Positions 24,037-37,800 of a DNA stretch of 64,000 nucleotides are shown here, piece by piece. The notes under the pieces are model-generated. The model worked only from the letters and a program-made list of their open reading frames with translations, had not been told where the DNA came from and searched no databases. Source of the DNA: Euwallacea fornicatus (Eukaryota; Arthropoda; Insecta; Coleoptera; Curculionidae); the NCBI RefSeq assembly GCF_040115645.1, contig NC_089541.1:3348001-3412000 (forward strand), written 5' to 3'. Both the position numbers and the translations under genes were made by a program. Position 1 is the first letter of the stretch, and each line of letters starts with the position of its first letter.

Positions 24037-24277
24037 TTATTTTAGTGAAAAATGAACAGTTTTAGTGCATTTATTTATTTTTGTTAAGTTAGTGTTAATG
24101 TCTTTTCTTTGGAAATATTAATTACGTTGGCATCTCTCGAGTGAATTCTATTAAATTATAGTAAGTGTCTGAAGCATAAGGCAACTGTGATTTTATACCA
24201 TATTAATTAATGTTAATTCTTCTTAGATTTTTTTGTTCATTTTCACTGTGTGGAGGTGTTTTATCACTGAATAAGAT

Positions 24278-24283
24278 AATAAA
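24278..24283 (+). terminator. Candidate HYOU1 poly(A) signal
   Basis: AATAAA, about 240 bp after the HYOU1 stop, followed by T-rich sequence (24311-24326) and a GT step. Confidence 0.5.
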
Positions 24284-24778
24284 TGGCTGAAGGCAAAAGT
24301 TGAAAAAATGAAAGATTTTTTTTTGTACATATAACAATGTTTGAATTGAAACGTTGAAAGTCTGAAAGATCACTTTAAGAATGGAAGTTCACTAATTTTC
24401 TTGTCAATGTGACATTTGCCCCATCATCAGAAAACAATGTTTCAAAGATCTTGTGGACCCGGAGTACCTTTTTACAATTTTTCCCGTTTAAAAACCTGTA
24501 GCTAATTCAATTTCAATTAGTCGAGAAGATTGTATCTTGTTTCACTTTAATTCGCCTTTCAAAACTACACAATTAGAGTTACTCATCTACAGAAAGTTAT
24601 TTTACAGTCACTTTTATCCAAAAAAAGGTAAGTTTTTAAAATCAATTTATGCCATATGTCGATTACGATGCCTATGTCAAAACCAAATCTCCTTTTTTCC
24701 CTTAATTCAATTCTTTACTTTTAATACTTAACCGTAACAACCGATTTTTGATGAAAAAAAGCGACAATAGTTTAATAA

Positions 24779-26250
24779 TTTATTACATTAAATTTAAAAT
24801 TACATGGCCACAAAACATTAAAGTTAACTACTAAACTAACCTAACAAAATTTTTATTTCACAGAATCGAGGATAAAAGTTCAATAAAGGTATCATTTTAG
24901 TACGAAACGATATTTAGTTTTTCTGTAATCAGCACGCGAACACGCTTTATTGAAGGTTCATATAGCCTAAGGGTTTAATTTTAATAATATCTTAAAAGAG
25001 GTGAGGGAAATGTAAGACTTCCCCTTATTTCTGTACACATTTAAGCTACATTTGTTTAGTGTATAATAAGTAACGTTTAATTTTAAGCACGAAACGTTAA
25101 AAAATACTGATTGACTCTTTTTGAAAAAGGTTTGATATGAAGTTGCTACGAAATGAAGCTCGAATCTGAACTAAAGTTACTGTCAATACTACAGTATGTA
25201 CAAAGATAAAACCGAAATATTAGCCGAATCAGTGCACTATCTCGAATCAAACAACTGTTACTTCCTCCTCGAAACCTTCCACTTCCTGTCGATATTAGTT
25301 GTTAATTCGGAGATAGCCTGTATTCTCGATCAATTAAAGAGCATTATTACTATCCATTATTATTATCGTCATAACACAGAAAGCTGCCAATAATTAAAAT
25401 TTGCTCATCTTCACAAAATTGCAAATAAGATATTGGAAAGTACCAAAATGCTGTGAGGATTTAAGTATAATATCAGTGATCCTATAGACTAATATTTAAT
25501 AAGTAAGTGTTGCACTTAATCGGCTGCATTTGGTTGAAATATAAATAGAGAAAACTTCGGTCAAACTCGTAACAAAAATAAGACTTTGTACAAAAGCTGT
25601 CAAGTAACATTATGCAGTTACATCTAGTTTTTTTTATTATTAGGTAGGTATATTAAATATGGAGGGTACCATATAAGTCTAGCTGCTAATTGATATTGTA
25701 ATAATACACGTTTTGATCAGCTATATCTATAAGTTACTCCTATACGGCACATAGTGTATAATTACAATACTTCTCTACAAGAGTGATTGTAAATAGTTTA
25801 AGGCCCTCAGTTGACCGCCCTAAGCCACTGGCATCACTCTCCGATTCTAAAGGTTACATTACTTTAAAAATGTGGACTGTCATATGCAAAAAACCTTCTC
25901 GACTATTTAGTTCTCCTTAAACTCCAAAATATTTTAAATATATTTTTGCATATGTAAGAATTATTATTATCAAGTTGCTTTTAAGAGTATTAAGTACAAA
26001 TATTACTAACATTAATTATTTTAAACACAACAAGCGTCAAATGGAATGGTTTTAATCTTGTAGTTAGAACTAAAATTATCTTCAAAAATAAAAAACTTAA
26101 CAACATATAATTTGAAAGGAAGTTTAAAATATTGCTTAACAATTATAAAGAGACACAGAGGAATATTTCCGAGAAAACAAAAGGGGTAATTTAAAACTGT
26201 CGACGGATTTAAAGCAAAATACGTTTTTGTACACCCCTCCAGACTTAATC
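24779..26250 (-). other. Probable 3' untranslated region of Appl
   Basis: No coding signal is seen in the 1.5 kb after the Appl stop codon (minus strand). An AATAAA on the minus strand occurs at 24784-24779. If used, it leaves only about 500 bp between the convergent HYOU1 and Appl transcript ends. The extent is inferred. Confidence 0.4.
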
Positions 26251-28839
26251 TTACTCTTTCACCTCAAAATACTTGTAGGTGGGATTCTCATAGCCGTTGA
26301 TTTGCATATTGGCCACATGTCTCTCTTCGGGAGTCGGGGCTTGGTCTACTTCAACAAATCCTAGAGAAAAAAAGAAATATGAGAAAAACCTTTTCCATCG
26401 GACGTCCTGAATGTTATTGAAAATTATCAAACAACACACTTTTTAAAAAAGTTAAAAAACCGTTTTATGTAGGTTTGGACGATTAACACTTAACTTCATG
26501 TTATGTATGTTATGAGAATTTTTTTATTTAATTTTTGTTAATTGACTTTTACCATCTCTTTAACTTCTAGAAACTTGATCTTTTTTTGTGGGGTACTCTG
26601 AATATCATTGAATATTGTGAACCTACGTCTCTTATTGACAAAGAACGGCTTTTTCAAGCTTATGACTGATAAGAATTAGGTTTTCTCCATGTTATACGTA
26701 TTTTAGCGTTTTAATTATTGCAATCAGACTTACCTTGACTTTGAGGAGATCTAGCAGATCGACGCTTAGCCACCGCCACTGCTACCACAATTGCCGCCAT
26801 CAATGCCATGCCTGCGAATGCTAGAGTAAAGTACACGCTTCTTCCATCTTTGTGTCCATAAATTTCGCGTCTAACTGAGAAAGTCTGAAAAGATGGCATG
26901 AAAAATGGTTCAACCTAGTACTCTATGGACTTACTGGCTCCCCGTGTCCAATTTCATGTGACATAATATGGGCTACTCTGATCACGTCTTGTCGATGGGA
27001 AGCTGCTTTCGCCACCTCTTCAACAGCCTCTTGTACAGCCACATCGTCTACTTCTTTGCGATTTACTGGAGTGGCAGTTATCATGTTGTTTTCGGTGTCT
27101 GCGGCAGTACTTTCAGCGGTTGAACCCACGAAAACCGGAGTCTAGTTTGCTTGAAATAATGCAAAAATTCTTTACTGAAGAAAATAACTTACTGATGGTT
27201 TCTCGTTAACAACCACTTCATCTTCAATATCCTCGTCGTCAATATTGCTGATTTTCTTGCCCAAAGCAGCCTCCACTCTCTTCTTCTCTTCCTTAAGCTC
27301 TGTCCTCTCCTTCTTGCGTTGCTCCTTCCTCTCCTTCTCCTGCAGTCTCTGCCTCTCTCTCTCAGCCTGCTTGGTGGCAACCTCGGCCTTGTATTTGTCC
27401 AGAATGGCCTGCTCAGCATCGGAGGTCATCGCTAAGAGAGAACCAGGTGTTTCGTCTTTTGATCGCAGAGCTAAGTTCGGTTCAAATTAGCCTTTTCTTG
27501 ATTTATTGCTACGACCACTCACCTTGAATATAATCATCCATCAACTGTCCAATTCTAGCAGCCAATTCTGGGTATCTCTTTAACATTTGCATACTTTGAT
27601 TAACAGTTTTATCAATGTCAGTGAGACGCTCTAAGACTCTTGGTTGCTCTCTTGCAGCTGCCTCAATACTACTCGCTAGCAAATGGCGATAATGAGAAAT
27701 GGCGTGAGCCCGGTCTTTATGAAGGGATCTTAGGAGCTTTTGAAGACATTTCTGGACTCTATGGGTCTAAAAAAATTATTTAATATATTATAATTAATCG
27801 ATAAAAAACATTTACATTAGGAGGGTTCTCATTTAATGCTTGAGTATAGCAAGTCATAGCTTCCTTTTTCCTTTGGTTGATATGTGCCAGCACTCTCTGC
27901 TGATGCATAGCTGCCAATTGATGCTTTTCGGCATCTCCCTCTTCCTCTAAAGCCTGCACAGTCTGTTGGAACCTCTGAGTCATCCTCTGTTTGAATTCAT
28001 CAGCTCCTTTAGGATCTGTAGAGCGCATATCTTGGTAGCGCTCCTCCAAGTCAGACCAATCCTTCATCACCCTTGTGACTTTTTCTCTGTGGGTTTCCTC
28101 AAGCCGCTCTTGAGCCTCCTTATAGCTCTGATGCTCGTTTCTAGGATCAAAGTGGGTAAAATAGGGATCAGGAGTGCCTTCAGTGCTGGGCTTTTCCGTG
28201 GTAGTTGTAGTGGTGGTGGTGGTGGTAGCAGTGGTGGTACTGATAAATGCTTTGCTTGCCGCACCGGTGGTGCTCTGAGGAGTTGTGTCCCAATCGCTGT
28301 CGTCATAGTCTGAAATTTTGATTTTTTAATAATGGTTTTTGTATTATGTTGGTGTGGTACCATCATCATCTTCATCGTCATCATCTTCAGCATCAATATT
28401 GGGCTCATCGGCCAATTCCGTATCATCAACTAAATCATCCAAATCATCATTATCGTCATCTTCATCAGAGTCATCATCTCCATTATCATCTAGAGGGTCT
28501 GAAAACACATCTTGTTCTTTTTTCAGGATGGTTAAGTCAATTGGCTTCTTAGGTTTCACGTTTTCTATACATATTAAATTCGTAATTGATTGTTGTTAAG
28601 AGGTTTGTAGGACGTACCCTTGAAATGTTTGGGGCAACAGACAAATTCCACCCCACTAAAAAGGGAGATTCCGCAAGGAAGCAGCATTGCAAAGGATCTG
28701 AGCTGGAGACCTTTGTCTTGGCAAGCATTTCCTGCAGTTGCATTCCATCTGCTGAAGGTCCAGCAGTTGCTTTGGTTGTGGATGTGATCAAACATGCAGT
28801 TTTCTGGGACGAGGAGGGCGTCGGATTGGAATGGCCCTT
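26251..28839 (-). CDS. Appl: Appl 3' exon cluster: end of E1, acidic linker, E2, membrane segment, tail
   Basis: Eight exons separated by introns of 33-373 bp. Exon 28839-28618 gives EGPFQSDALLVPENC, CWTFSRWNATAG, SFAMLLPCGISLFSGVEF and VCCPKHFK, the Cys-rich copper-binding part of E1. Exon 28564-28361 is the acidic linker (DPLDDNGDDDSDEDDD). Exon 28309-27816 begins with a Ser/Thr-rich run, then PYFTHFDPRNEHQSY and the E2 start KVTRVMKDWSDLEERYQDM. Exon 27766-27523 continues E2 (VQKCLQKLLRSLHKDRAHAI). Exon 27431-27193 is a Lys/Glu/Arg-rich helix. Exon 27141-26935 is the juxtamembrane segment ending VAHIMSHEIGHGEP. Exon 26884-26734 carries VYFTLAFAGMALMAAIVVA and the basic stop-transfer AKRR. 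Exon 26360-26251 is the tail ending KYFEVKE. Open frames on the opposite strand here are shadows. Confidence 0.95.
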
Positions 28840-31800
28840 CTGGAAACGGAAGATGATGGATTATGATGATTTTCGATATTACAGAGTGTTGAATAGAAAT
28901 GGGTATATTAAATTATATGTATATAAGGTGTCCATTAAACATACGCCAAAATTTAGTGTGTTATTTTCTGAACTATTCTAAGAATATTTTTCCTTTGATG
29001 GTTTTGAAAAACCTCTCTGTTTGAAAATGTCCGATTATAATCTTTTAATCCTGGCAGTGACGTTGATTCTTTTTACCAACGAAACAAATTTATCAAAAAA
29101 TGGATGGGTTGAGGTGGACCTCACAACGGTTATTTCACTCGAGGTAGTCATTTTTAACAGTTCTTGTAGCGTAAGAACCAAACTTATATGAAATCACTCA
29201 GTAATAACGACGAAACAGTATTACACTTGAAAGGAATCATTTCAAGATGAGAAGCAGTTTAAAGAAAAACATCTATATAGAAAAAAATTAACGAAAGATA
29301 TTCTAAAATAAAAAAAATAACAAAACATGTAAATTTCTCTGAGAACTAAATGTAATATAAATGAAAATTTAAGAAAGAATAATTGTTTTTTTTTTAATTT
29401 AATAATCAGTATTGCCTCCTCTAGAGATAATACAAGAACTCGATTAGGCATACTCATCTATTAAATTATCAATGGCTTCTTGGGTGACATTTCTCTATTT
29501 TTCTAAAACTATTATTTGTACACCACTGTTATACTATAAAAAAATGAATATACATAAAACTATTATATATATTAGTGGTTCGGCGTCGCCAGAGTTAATT
29601 TAACGTGCTCTCATCCTTCTTTTACTCTTATCCCTTAAGTGCCCAATTGGATTAGGATTTAGTGAACAAGAAGGACGATCTAAAACCGTCATATCTTCCA
29701 CTTATAAAAAATTTCTGTGAAGTTCGCTGGTATATGGAGGTGCACTATCGTGCATAAATAATAGAGGATCGCCAAAAACACCTCTCCAGAGCCTTACTAC
29801 GAGTTGCAAAACTAGGTCCACCTACCTCGGACCTATTATCTAATGAGAATTAAAAGAGTTTTTTCCCCAATCATAATGCCATCCTAAAACGTTACAGTTT
29901 CCCCTATGTGTTTGGAAGGAAATAGAGCAGCTCGAAACCTAGCCTACCTCCTACACCCTCTTAAAACACGAAAGACGTCTGATTGTAGGCCAATTCTGTA
30001 GCTGTCTACTGCTAAAATGGCCTCGAGCTCGAAGTGTTTTCCTGACAGATTTGACCGAAATGCTAACACCTGTAGCTTTCAAAATTTTGAAATTCGCGGT
30101 GGGATATTGAGGGGTTTCTTCATGCTATTTTAGCTGAAAAGCAGTCCTGACCTTTTGTGGTGATTCTTCTACGATTTCTTCTCGGTCTATTCTCTAGGGT
30201 TCCCACCTTCAGAAATCTTACATAAGTTTTTAAAACAACCCCTTGCGTAACTCCCATCGTTCGTGCAATTTCCCTGTGGAACATTCCATGTTTCGAAAGA
30301 GCAATAAATCTTCTCTGAACGTCTGATAACCCCACATAGGGCATTTTTAATAAATTTTGCGGAAAAAAAACTAAGACTACATCGGAACACTAAAATCGAC
30401 AGGACAGGAACAAATCTGATTATGTTTTTATGGATTCAACTGCTTTTAGCAGTAAATACATTCGATTATTATTCGTTTGTTACATTTTTGCAAGATAAAA
30501 AATTTCTCCCCTTAATACGGGGTGATTCCATATAAGATTGTTTGTGTACGTATACGAAACAGGGTTGATCATTAGCGCGTGGAAGTGCGATATTTCAGTA
30601 AAGGTGAGATTTAGAAGAAAATGTTTCGTATCAATGTTTTGGTCATTCAGGAATACATATTTCAAAATTATTGTCAAATATACAGGGTTTGTCATAAAAG
30701 TGTAGTACTACCAAGTTATGTGTTTTTTTTTAAATGAAACTCCTTAATTTTTTGCCATTTTCGCATATACCGGTTCCGAGTTGTTCGGAAAAATTCGAAA
30801 ATTTTGATAGCTGCAAGGTGTCACGGAAATCCGTGCTGCGCCCAAACGACCTAATAAGCCATATTTTGATGTGTTTTAATTTAAAACAAAAAAAAACCAA
30901 AATATCCATAACTTCCGCAATAGGCCTCCGAATTTGCATGACTTCAAACATCAATAACTTGCTTATTTCGAATGGAATGCCCCAATTTCCTCGACCGTGT
31001 CGTGTCCATAATCTAAAAATCTACATTTGTTAACATTACCTTATCCCAAAACACAGCTGTTCCTGAGCTCCTTATAATTGCCCGATAATAATAATAATAA
31101 TTGAGATTGTAAATAGGTCTTTTCTGGCAAGACCGCAACTGTGTTTGATCGAATTTGTTGTGAATACCTCATTTGCATGAAAATAAAATTGTTTCTCGTA
31201 GTTTTGATACTGAACATCACCGGACATCGCACATTTGCCTATAGTGATGTCACTTGTACGACTTTTGATATATTTAGAAGCTAAAAAAGGGCAATTATCG
31301 GGCACTTATAAACGGCTGTGTTTAAGGACAAAGCAACGCTAACAGAAGTTGTAGATTTTTGGATTCTGAACACGATGCAGTCGAGAAAATTGGGACATAC
31401 CATATGAAATAAGCAAGTTATTGGGGTTTGAAGTCATGCAAATTCGAAGGTTTATTTCGGAAGTTATGGAAATTTTTTTTTTTTGTTAAAACCCGTCAAA
31501 ACGTAGCTGATAAGGATGTTTTGAAGCCCTGGAAGATCGATATCGATATTCGCAACCGTTAGGGAACAGTACGGATTTCCGTGATACCTTGCAGCTATTA
31601 AAATTTTTGAATTTTTCTAAATAACTTGGAAACGGTAAATTTTTTTATATAAAACTCTTTACTAAACTGACCTTAAAATTTAACGATAAATCCTAAAATG
31701 GTAAAAAAATTAAGAAGTTTTATTTTAAAAATATAACTCACTACTACCGTCCTTTTATGACAAACCCTGTACATTTAAAAATAATTTTAAAATACGTATC

Positions 31801-34800
31801 TCTTAATGATCAAGAACTTTATTACAAAACACTTTCTTTTAAAACAATATTTACTGAGATATTGCACTTTGACGAATCGATGAATATTCCTGTATACACA
31901 CACACATATATATATACAGTATGTATTTCTAAATAGACAGTAAAAAATTTAATGAGTAGATCCTAAGCCAAATTTAAGACGAAAAAATTCAATTAAAAAC
32001 ATATCCAAAAATGCTTTGGCTTCGATCTACAGGGTGTTAACAACATTTTGGTATGTTTACGAACACTGCAAAAAAACGATTGTTTTTTTTTTACAGTTTC
32101 AGGCAACTAACAGCGAACAGTTGTCAAACTTGCTGACTTAACAGCAAGCAAATGCAGCAAAAAAAATTATAGCCAATTTCCCTAAGGGTTACTTTATTAT
32201 TTACATTGATCGATGTGAACACCCTTTACTATTATCGCGAATATTACCGAAACCATAGGTTTAAGCGAAATTTTGCAAGAGACTGAAAAATGAGAACAGT
32301 CAATACGGATTTCAGAAATTTGTCTGAAAGGTTTAAAATATTAACGAAAAAAAAATGCGATGAGAGCTCAAGGCTCATCAACCCGCATCACTCCGTATAT
32401 GAAGTCCGAAAATTTTCGTTTGTAGGAAACACTCGGAGTATGATATGTACAAATTTTCAACAAGTTTCGATAAAATATAACCAATGAATTTAAAAAAAAA
32501 GCGGAAAAAAGTGTTTTCGACACCCTGTAGATCGAAGACAAAGCATTTTTGCAAATGTTTTTTTATTAACTTTTCGTCTTGATACTGGCTCAGGATTCGC
32601 TCGTTAAATTTTTTACCATCTATTCAGAGACACCCTGTATAGGTATACATGTAGAGGGAGAGAAACTTTATACGGATTTCAGTGGTTCTGCAGCCTAAAA
32701 CGTCAAGTTTTAAATAAGAAACACTGTATATCTTGGGTTATTTATAAACTAAATTACAAGGAGATTTTAGTTGGAGATCCACGGTTTCAACAGATTTTTT
32801 TTTATAGAAGAAATTTCTTAACTAATTTGCATCAAAGTTTTAGGAAATTTCCCTAACAATTTTCTGTTCAGGATGGGGTTTTCAATATCACGCAAAATTC
32901 CATTAATAAACCGAATTTCCGAGGGTGCATCAATTCCCTGTATCTCAAGACTGCACACAAAGAGGCGGCCAAATTAATAGCCCTATGTTCCTGATAAATG
33001 CTTTCATTTAAGGGTGCGATAACTGAGCGGGTTTGAGGATATCTGGCTGCCGCCATAGAGTTGGAAATTTAGCTCCTGATAGTTGGAGTTGATTAGATTA
33101 GACGACTTTGCATGGGTAATCATATTACCGCAGTAAATTCGGGGAAGATCCAATTTGTAGTAACAAACAGGAGAGAGAAGTTTGTCTCTTATCGGGCACA
33201 TTAAATCATCGAATGTTTGACCATTTTCTTGAAGAATTGAATCCCCGATTGACTTCAATTTGCCCTGCGGGATGTAGAAAAAAGTCTTTTAATTTCCGTA
33301 GACCGCTAACAAATGCGCCAATTTTAAGAGCCCTAAAGGCCCTTTTAATGACCCATTTTCATACTCATGGCGAGACAGTAGGATGCATTTATATTCGCGA
33401 GAGTCTCCGAAATTCTCTAATTTAGAAACTATGGAGCCTGGATGCGTGTTGGATTAAATTAAATTCCTGGAGCACCTTGTGGGTTTTTGCAAGAAAATTT
33501 CGGATGATATGGAACCTTCAACGTTAACTATAACACAAATTTCCTTTAAGATCATAAGAATTCTAGTAAGTGAATATTTTAGATATCAGTTGCTTCAAAC
33601 TTTCAGGCATAAAAGGATCTTCGAAATTCCTTAAAAGAGACACTAAGGCCACTTCACAATACGTTAAACCAAACCGGATTCCTGCAATTCCATGGTTAGA
33701 CCCAATAATCATTTTAAAAGTTCGTTTGCAAATACGTAGGTGAGGCCCTTGGCCAAAGAGCAAAAGGATAAAAACAGTCCCTTTCTCTTTGTTTCCCTTA
33801 ATAGGTCTGCCTGGATCAAATCTCTCGGCGTCGGGATAATATTTGGTGCCAGTGTGAAAACCCCAATACACGCGAGTGCCTTTTCCTACCATCAGATCTG
33901 TGCCTGGAACTCTCTAACATTTCGTGCAGGTTTTGGACATTATTAGGGCTGATGGGTACTTTTTTAAGCGCTCTATTGGCGATGTTAAAACAAAAAAAAA
34001 TCCAAATCCCCGGCACTTACCATTAACCATTAGCCGCAAAGCAAATCTGCTTTGCGGTCATTTCACAGTTGCAACTGATAAATTATAGGAGCGGATAATG
34101 AAGGTTTCTAAATCAAGAGTTGCGAAGTGAGGGTAATTCAACTTAATGAAGCTAAAATTGAAGGGGAAACAATGAGCCCGATGTAATGTGACCTTATACT
34201 ACCCTTGTGCACATCACCATATATTGGCAATATACTTGGTATGGCCAGTGGCCCTTATTCCGAAAAACATGTGGCCGTGTATAATGAAACTTTCACCCCC
34301 TTTTTTTTTATGTTAGAACGAGAATTTAGGTGCAACCCCGTTCCGCTAAAACGGCATAACTGCAACATACCAATAAAAGATCTAGTTAACTAAATATCAC
34401 GTTTTAAAACGATAGATAATGAATTAGCCGATAACTGCCTCTTACTTGTTAGCTGTAGTACGCCTATGTGTGTTAACTCCCAGTTTTAGTACTTCAGAAC
34501 TTTGTAATGCTTGTTAACCCTATCTTGGTCGAATTATCGCTTTGATGTGTATTTAGTAAACCGCGTTCTTCATTTTTGTAAACCTAATCGAGGTTGCATT
34601 ATTTAACAGTGAAATAAATTACTTCGTAAGTTGTTCCTGAGTTTGCCCTTCCAAAATCCATTGCACCAGATTTAAGTAAGGGAATGCGGAATTGATGGTA
34701 AGATCAAATCGGCTACAACTCGGTTGTAATAAAATAGTAAGGGTATTCACTGAAGTTACAGTTCTTAATTTTTAATTACAAGTGAGAGTGCTTTTGCTTT

Positions 34801-37800
34801 CCAAAAATGAAAATATTAGTAAATTGTAGTGTACAATTAAATATGGTGTATATACAGGGTGATTCTAGATAAGTAGGACAAACAAATATCTTGAAATCGG
34901 GAAGATCTACAAAAAAATGTTCAAAGTCTTCTTTATTTTCGGGGCCTCAACTTTTTATAATGTCATTTTTTTTCAAGGTCACCTTCACCTGTCTTCTGGG
35001 CTCAACTTCATCTTTTCAAATGTAACATACAATTTTTTCTTGAAGATTCGAATTCTTTGTTGGCAGTAAAAATGTTTTTACTTGAAACATTTTTTGCTAA
35101 AAGTAATTAAATTCATAATAATAACAAAAACAAAATAAAAAACATTTCATTACACTTTATTAATTTATTTTAACACTTTTATTAATTTTGTAGTAAATTT
35201 TAATTTATTATAACAAAAATCAGTCCAACAGATGTTCGAAATAGTTCCCCTGCTTTTCAAGGCACTTAACAATTCTGTTTTAAAATGACAAAGAATTCGA
35301 ATCTCCTAAAAAAAAATGGGTGTTACATTTGAAAAAAAAAGACATTATAAAAAGTTGAAGCCTCGAAAATAAAGAAGACTTTGTTTGAATATTTTTTTTG
35401 TAGATCTTCCCGATTTCAAGATATTTGCTTGTCCCACTTGTCTAGAATCACCCTGTATATATATAATTTTTATTCCGGAGTTTTCGAAATGAGACGATTT
35501 CTTAACACCGATGTTGCAATTCTAACGTATGAAAGGTGTACAATTTAAAGTTGAAGTGAGAATATTCGCCTTAGGAAATTTACAGGTTTTGTAGCTGAAA
35601 AATTCTTGGATTTAAAAAAGGAGAAGAAATATTTGAGGTCTCGTTTAAGACAGAAACCATTTTATTTTCCTAGTAAAACAGAACTCTTTTCTTACCTATA
35701 CCTTTTCCAATTTTACATCCCCAATAAATCCAGATAATAAAACGTCGAATATACTCGATAAATCCATATAAATGGCCCGAGGAAAGACGCTTCTAAGGGA
35801 AATTTTTCTGTCAGTTTACTGCCCCATAAAGATGCGTATTTGCTGCCAAGGGCCTCGTACAGATTTCTTAGTAAGCAGCAATTCACAATAAGACATTTTG
35901 TATGCATTTTCAAGCAAGCAAGAGTTTTTCTGACTTGATAAATCTTCTAATTTAAAAAAGCTTTAATACCCCTTATACTCGTCCTATAAACACTGCTTTG
36001 TCGGATTTATAAATGCAACTCCAGCCCTTTTCTAGTAATTGCAGCCATTTATCCTGTCCAGCAACGAGCTATTCGTCACCAGCAAATGGTTTTGCAATAA
36101 AAATTGATCGTCAAGTAGATAGAGATGTATTGAGTCTGTTTTATTTCGCTCTATGTAGAGATTTTCTTTCGATTCTGTATAAATTGGAAATGCAGCTAAA
36201 ATCTGATTGAAACTTTTTTTTTTTATTTCTTGATATTGTTGAATCTAAAATAAGCAAAATTACGACAACTTCGCAAATAGTACACTCGCATAACTTGTTG
36301 TATAAGTTGGTTATGTGTAATAAGGAAATTACGAAACGCCAATCAACTCGGCTACGTCAAACTAGAACTGATGAGATCCAGCAGGAATTACTTCACGGCC
36401 ATGGAGCCTATGGTCCCGACAATCTTAGTCTGCGCTGATTCGTGTTGCATTAAGCAACGAGTTAAAATAATATTCGCATTTGCCCTTACTTAGCACTGAG
36501 AACAACAATTTTATACATAAAATGGCGTCAAATGTGCTGGCAAAATAAGTGAGTTCCAGTGCTGGATCTAAAGTTTCTCTTTGGCGATATAAAGAATTTA
36601 GAGTTCAGCGGAATCTCATTTCGACAGGTTTCAGCGGACGCCTACAACGCATTTAGAAACAGGAAGTGTAAATTTGGAGGTGTTTACGCCTTTTGAGGCC
36701 CAATTTACGTCCTCCCGGATCTGAGTTGAATAAAATCCAGAAGGACTTCAATCACTTTATGTTCCACGGAATGTATCATCAATTGTCATTATTTTTTTGA
36801 TATGGTTGAAACACTTGGCAAAAAAATGAAATTTCAGTTTCTTGAAAAAAACTGAAGTGGTAACATTTCGCAAACACTACGTCACCAATTGAAACAGGAA
36901 GATAATGTGGGCATTTAGATATATTCCTCATTATCTGTTACGAAAAAAAAAGCATGCAAATCGACTCTGATAAATGAATGGCAAAAACTTCGAGGAAAAT
37001 ATTTTTCTCGGAAACGTAAGAAATAATTAAGAGTGAAAATCACTTGTGATTCTACGATAATTACCTTCCACGCCTTGGCGTATAATGATCAGTTAGGATT
37101 CAATTAAAACAATCATCATGACAGACCCAAACAACCGGATGCCACCAATGTAAATTATGGGTCAACACTCAAATCTATTGTTGATTTTGTAGACGAGACG
37201 ATGTTTTGATTGCTGGTTTATCTTGGGAATAACAATTACAATCTTTAAATCAAAATTAATATTTATGAGCGGTATCGTTAAAACAAATTTTAAGGAGTAT
37301 ATTTTTCCTTTTGGAGATGTATACTAGAAAAAGGAAATAACTTTTTTCGTTCCTTACATTACCAGTAATCACAATTTCAGCAAAATATTATTCTTTTGCC
37401 ATACGCGCCAGAAAATATGCTTTATTGACGATATTTCGAAAGAACTGTAATCTTGTTCCATTGTTCATATTGTGATCCCTGGGCAATATAGATATTTACC
37501 TAATCTATTTAAGAACTTGATGCTATCACGCACATTCCTTTTTCACTCAAAAAATATTTTAAAGATCAATTTTGCTTGCTGACAAAAAAAAAACAATGAT
37601 AAAACGTATTTCAGGCTTATTGCTCTGTAAACCTAAGCGTCCCAATTTTCATAAAAAATATTTAATGCCGGAACGGACTTAATAGAAAAAAACTAAATGT
37701 TCTTTTATTGTCCTGTATTTCAACCAGAAAGCGAAAACGGACCCGTGTTCACATGAACTTTTTTCTTAAAATTACCTCCTGAATTTTTGAAGTGCTATTA

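Noticed and set aside
28339..28599. Ser-rich and His-rich frames on + opposite the Appl acidic exon
   Set aside because: They are complements of the GAT/GAC-rich Appl linker exon, whose frame, phase and splice sites are all consistent.
33004..33258. 84-codon minus-strand frame near the minus-strand P450 relic
   Set aside because: I could not match it to any P450 block. It lies downstream of the C-terminal end of that relic, so it is not part of it.
35713..35913. 66-codon minus-strand frame upstream of the minus-strand P450 relic
   Set aside because: It is in the right place for an upstream exon, but no P450 motif can be recognised.
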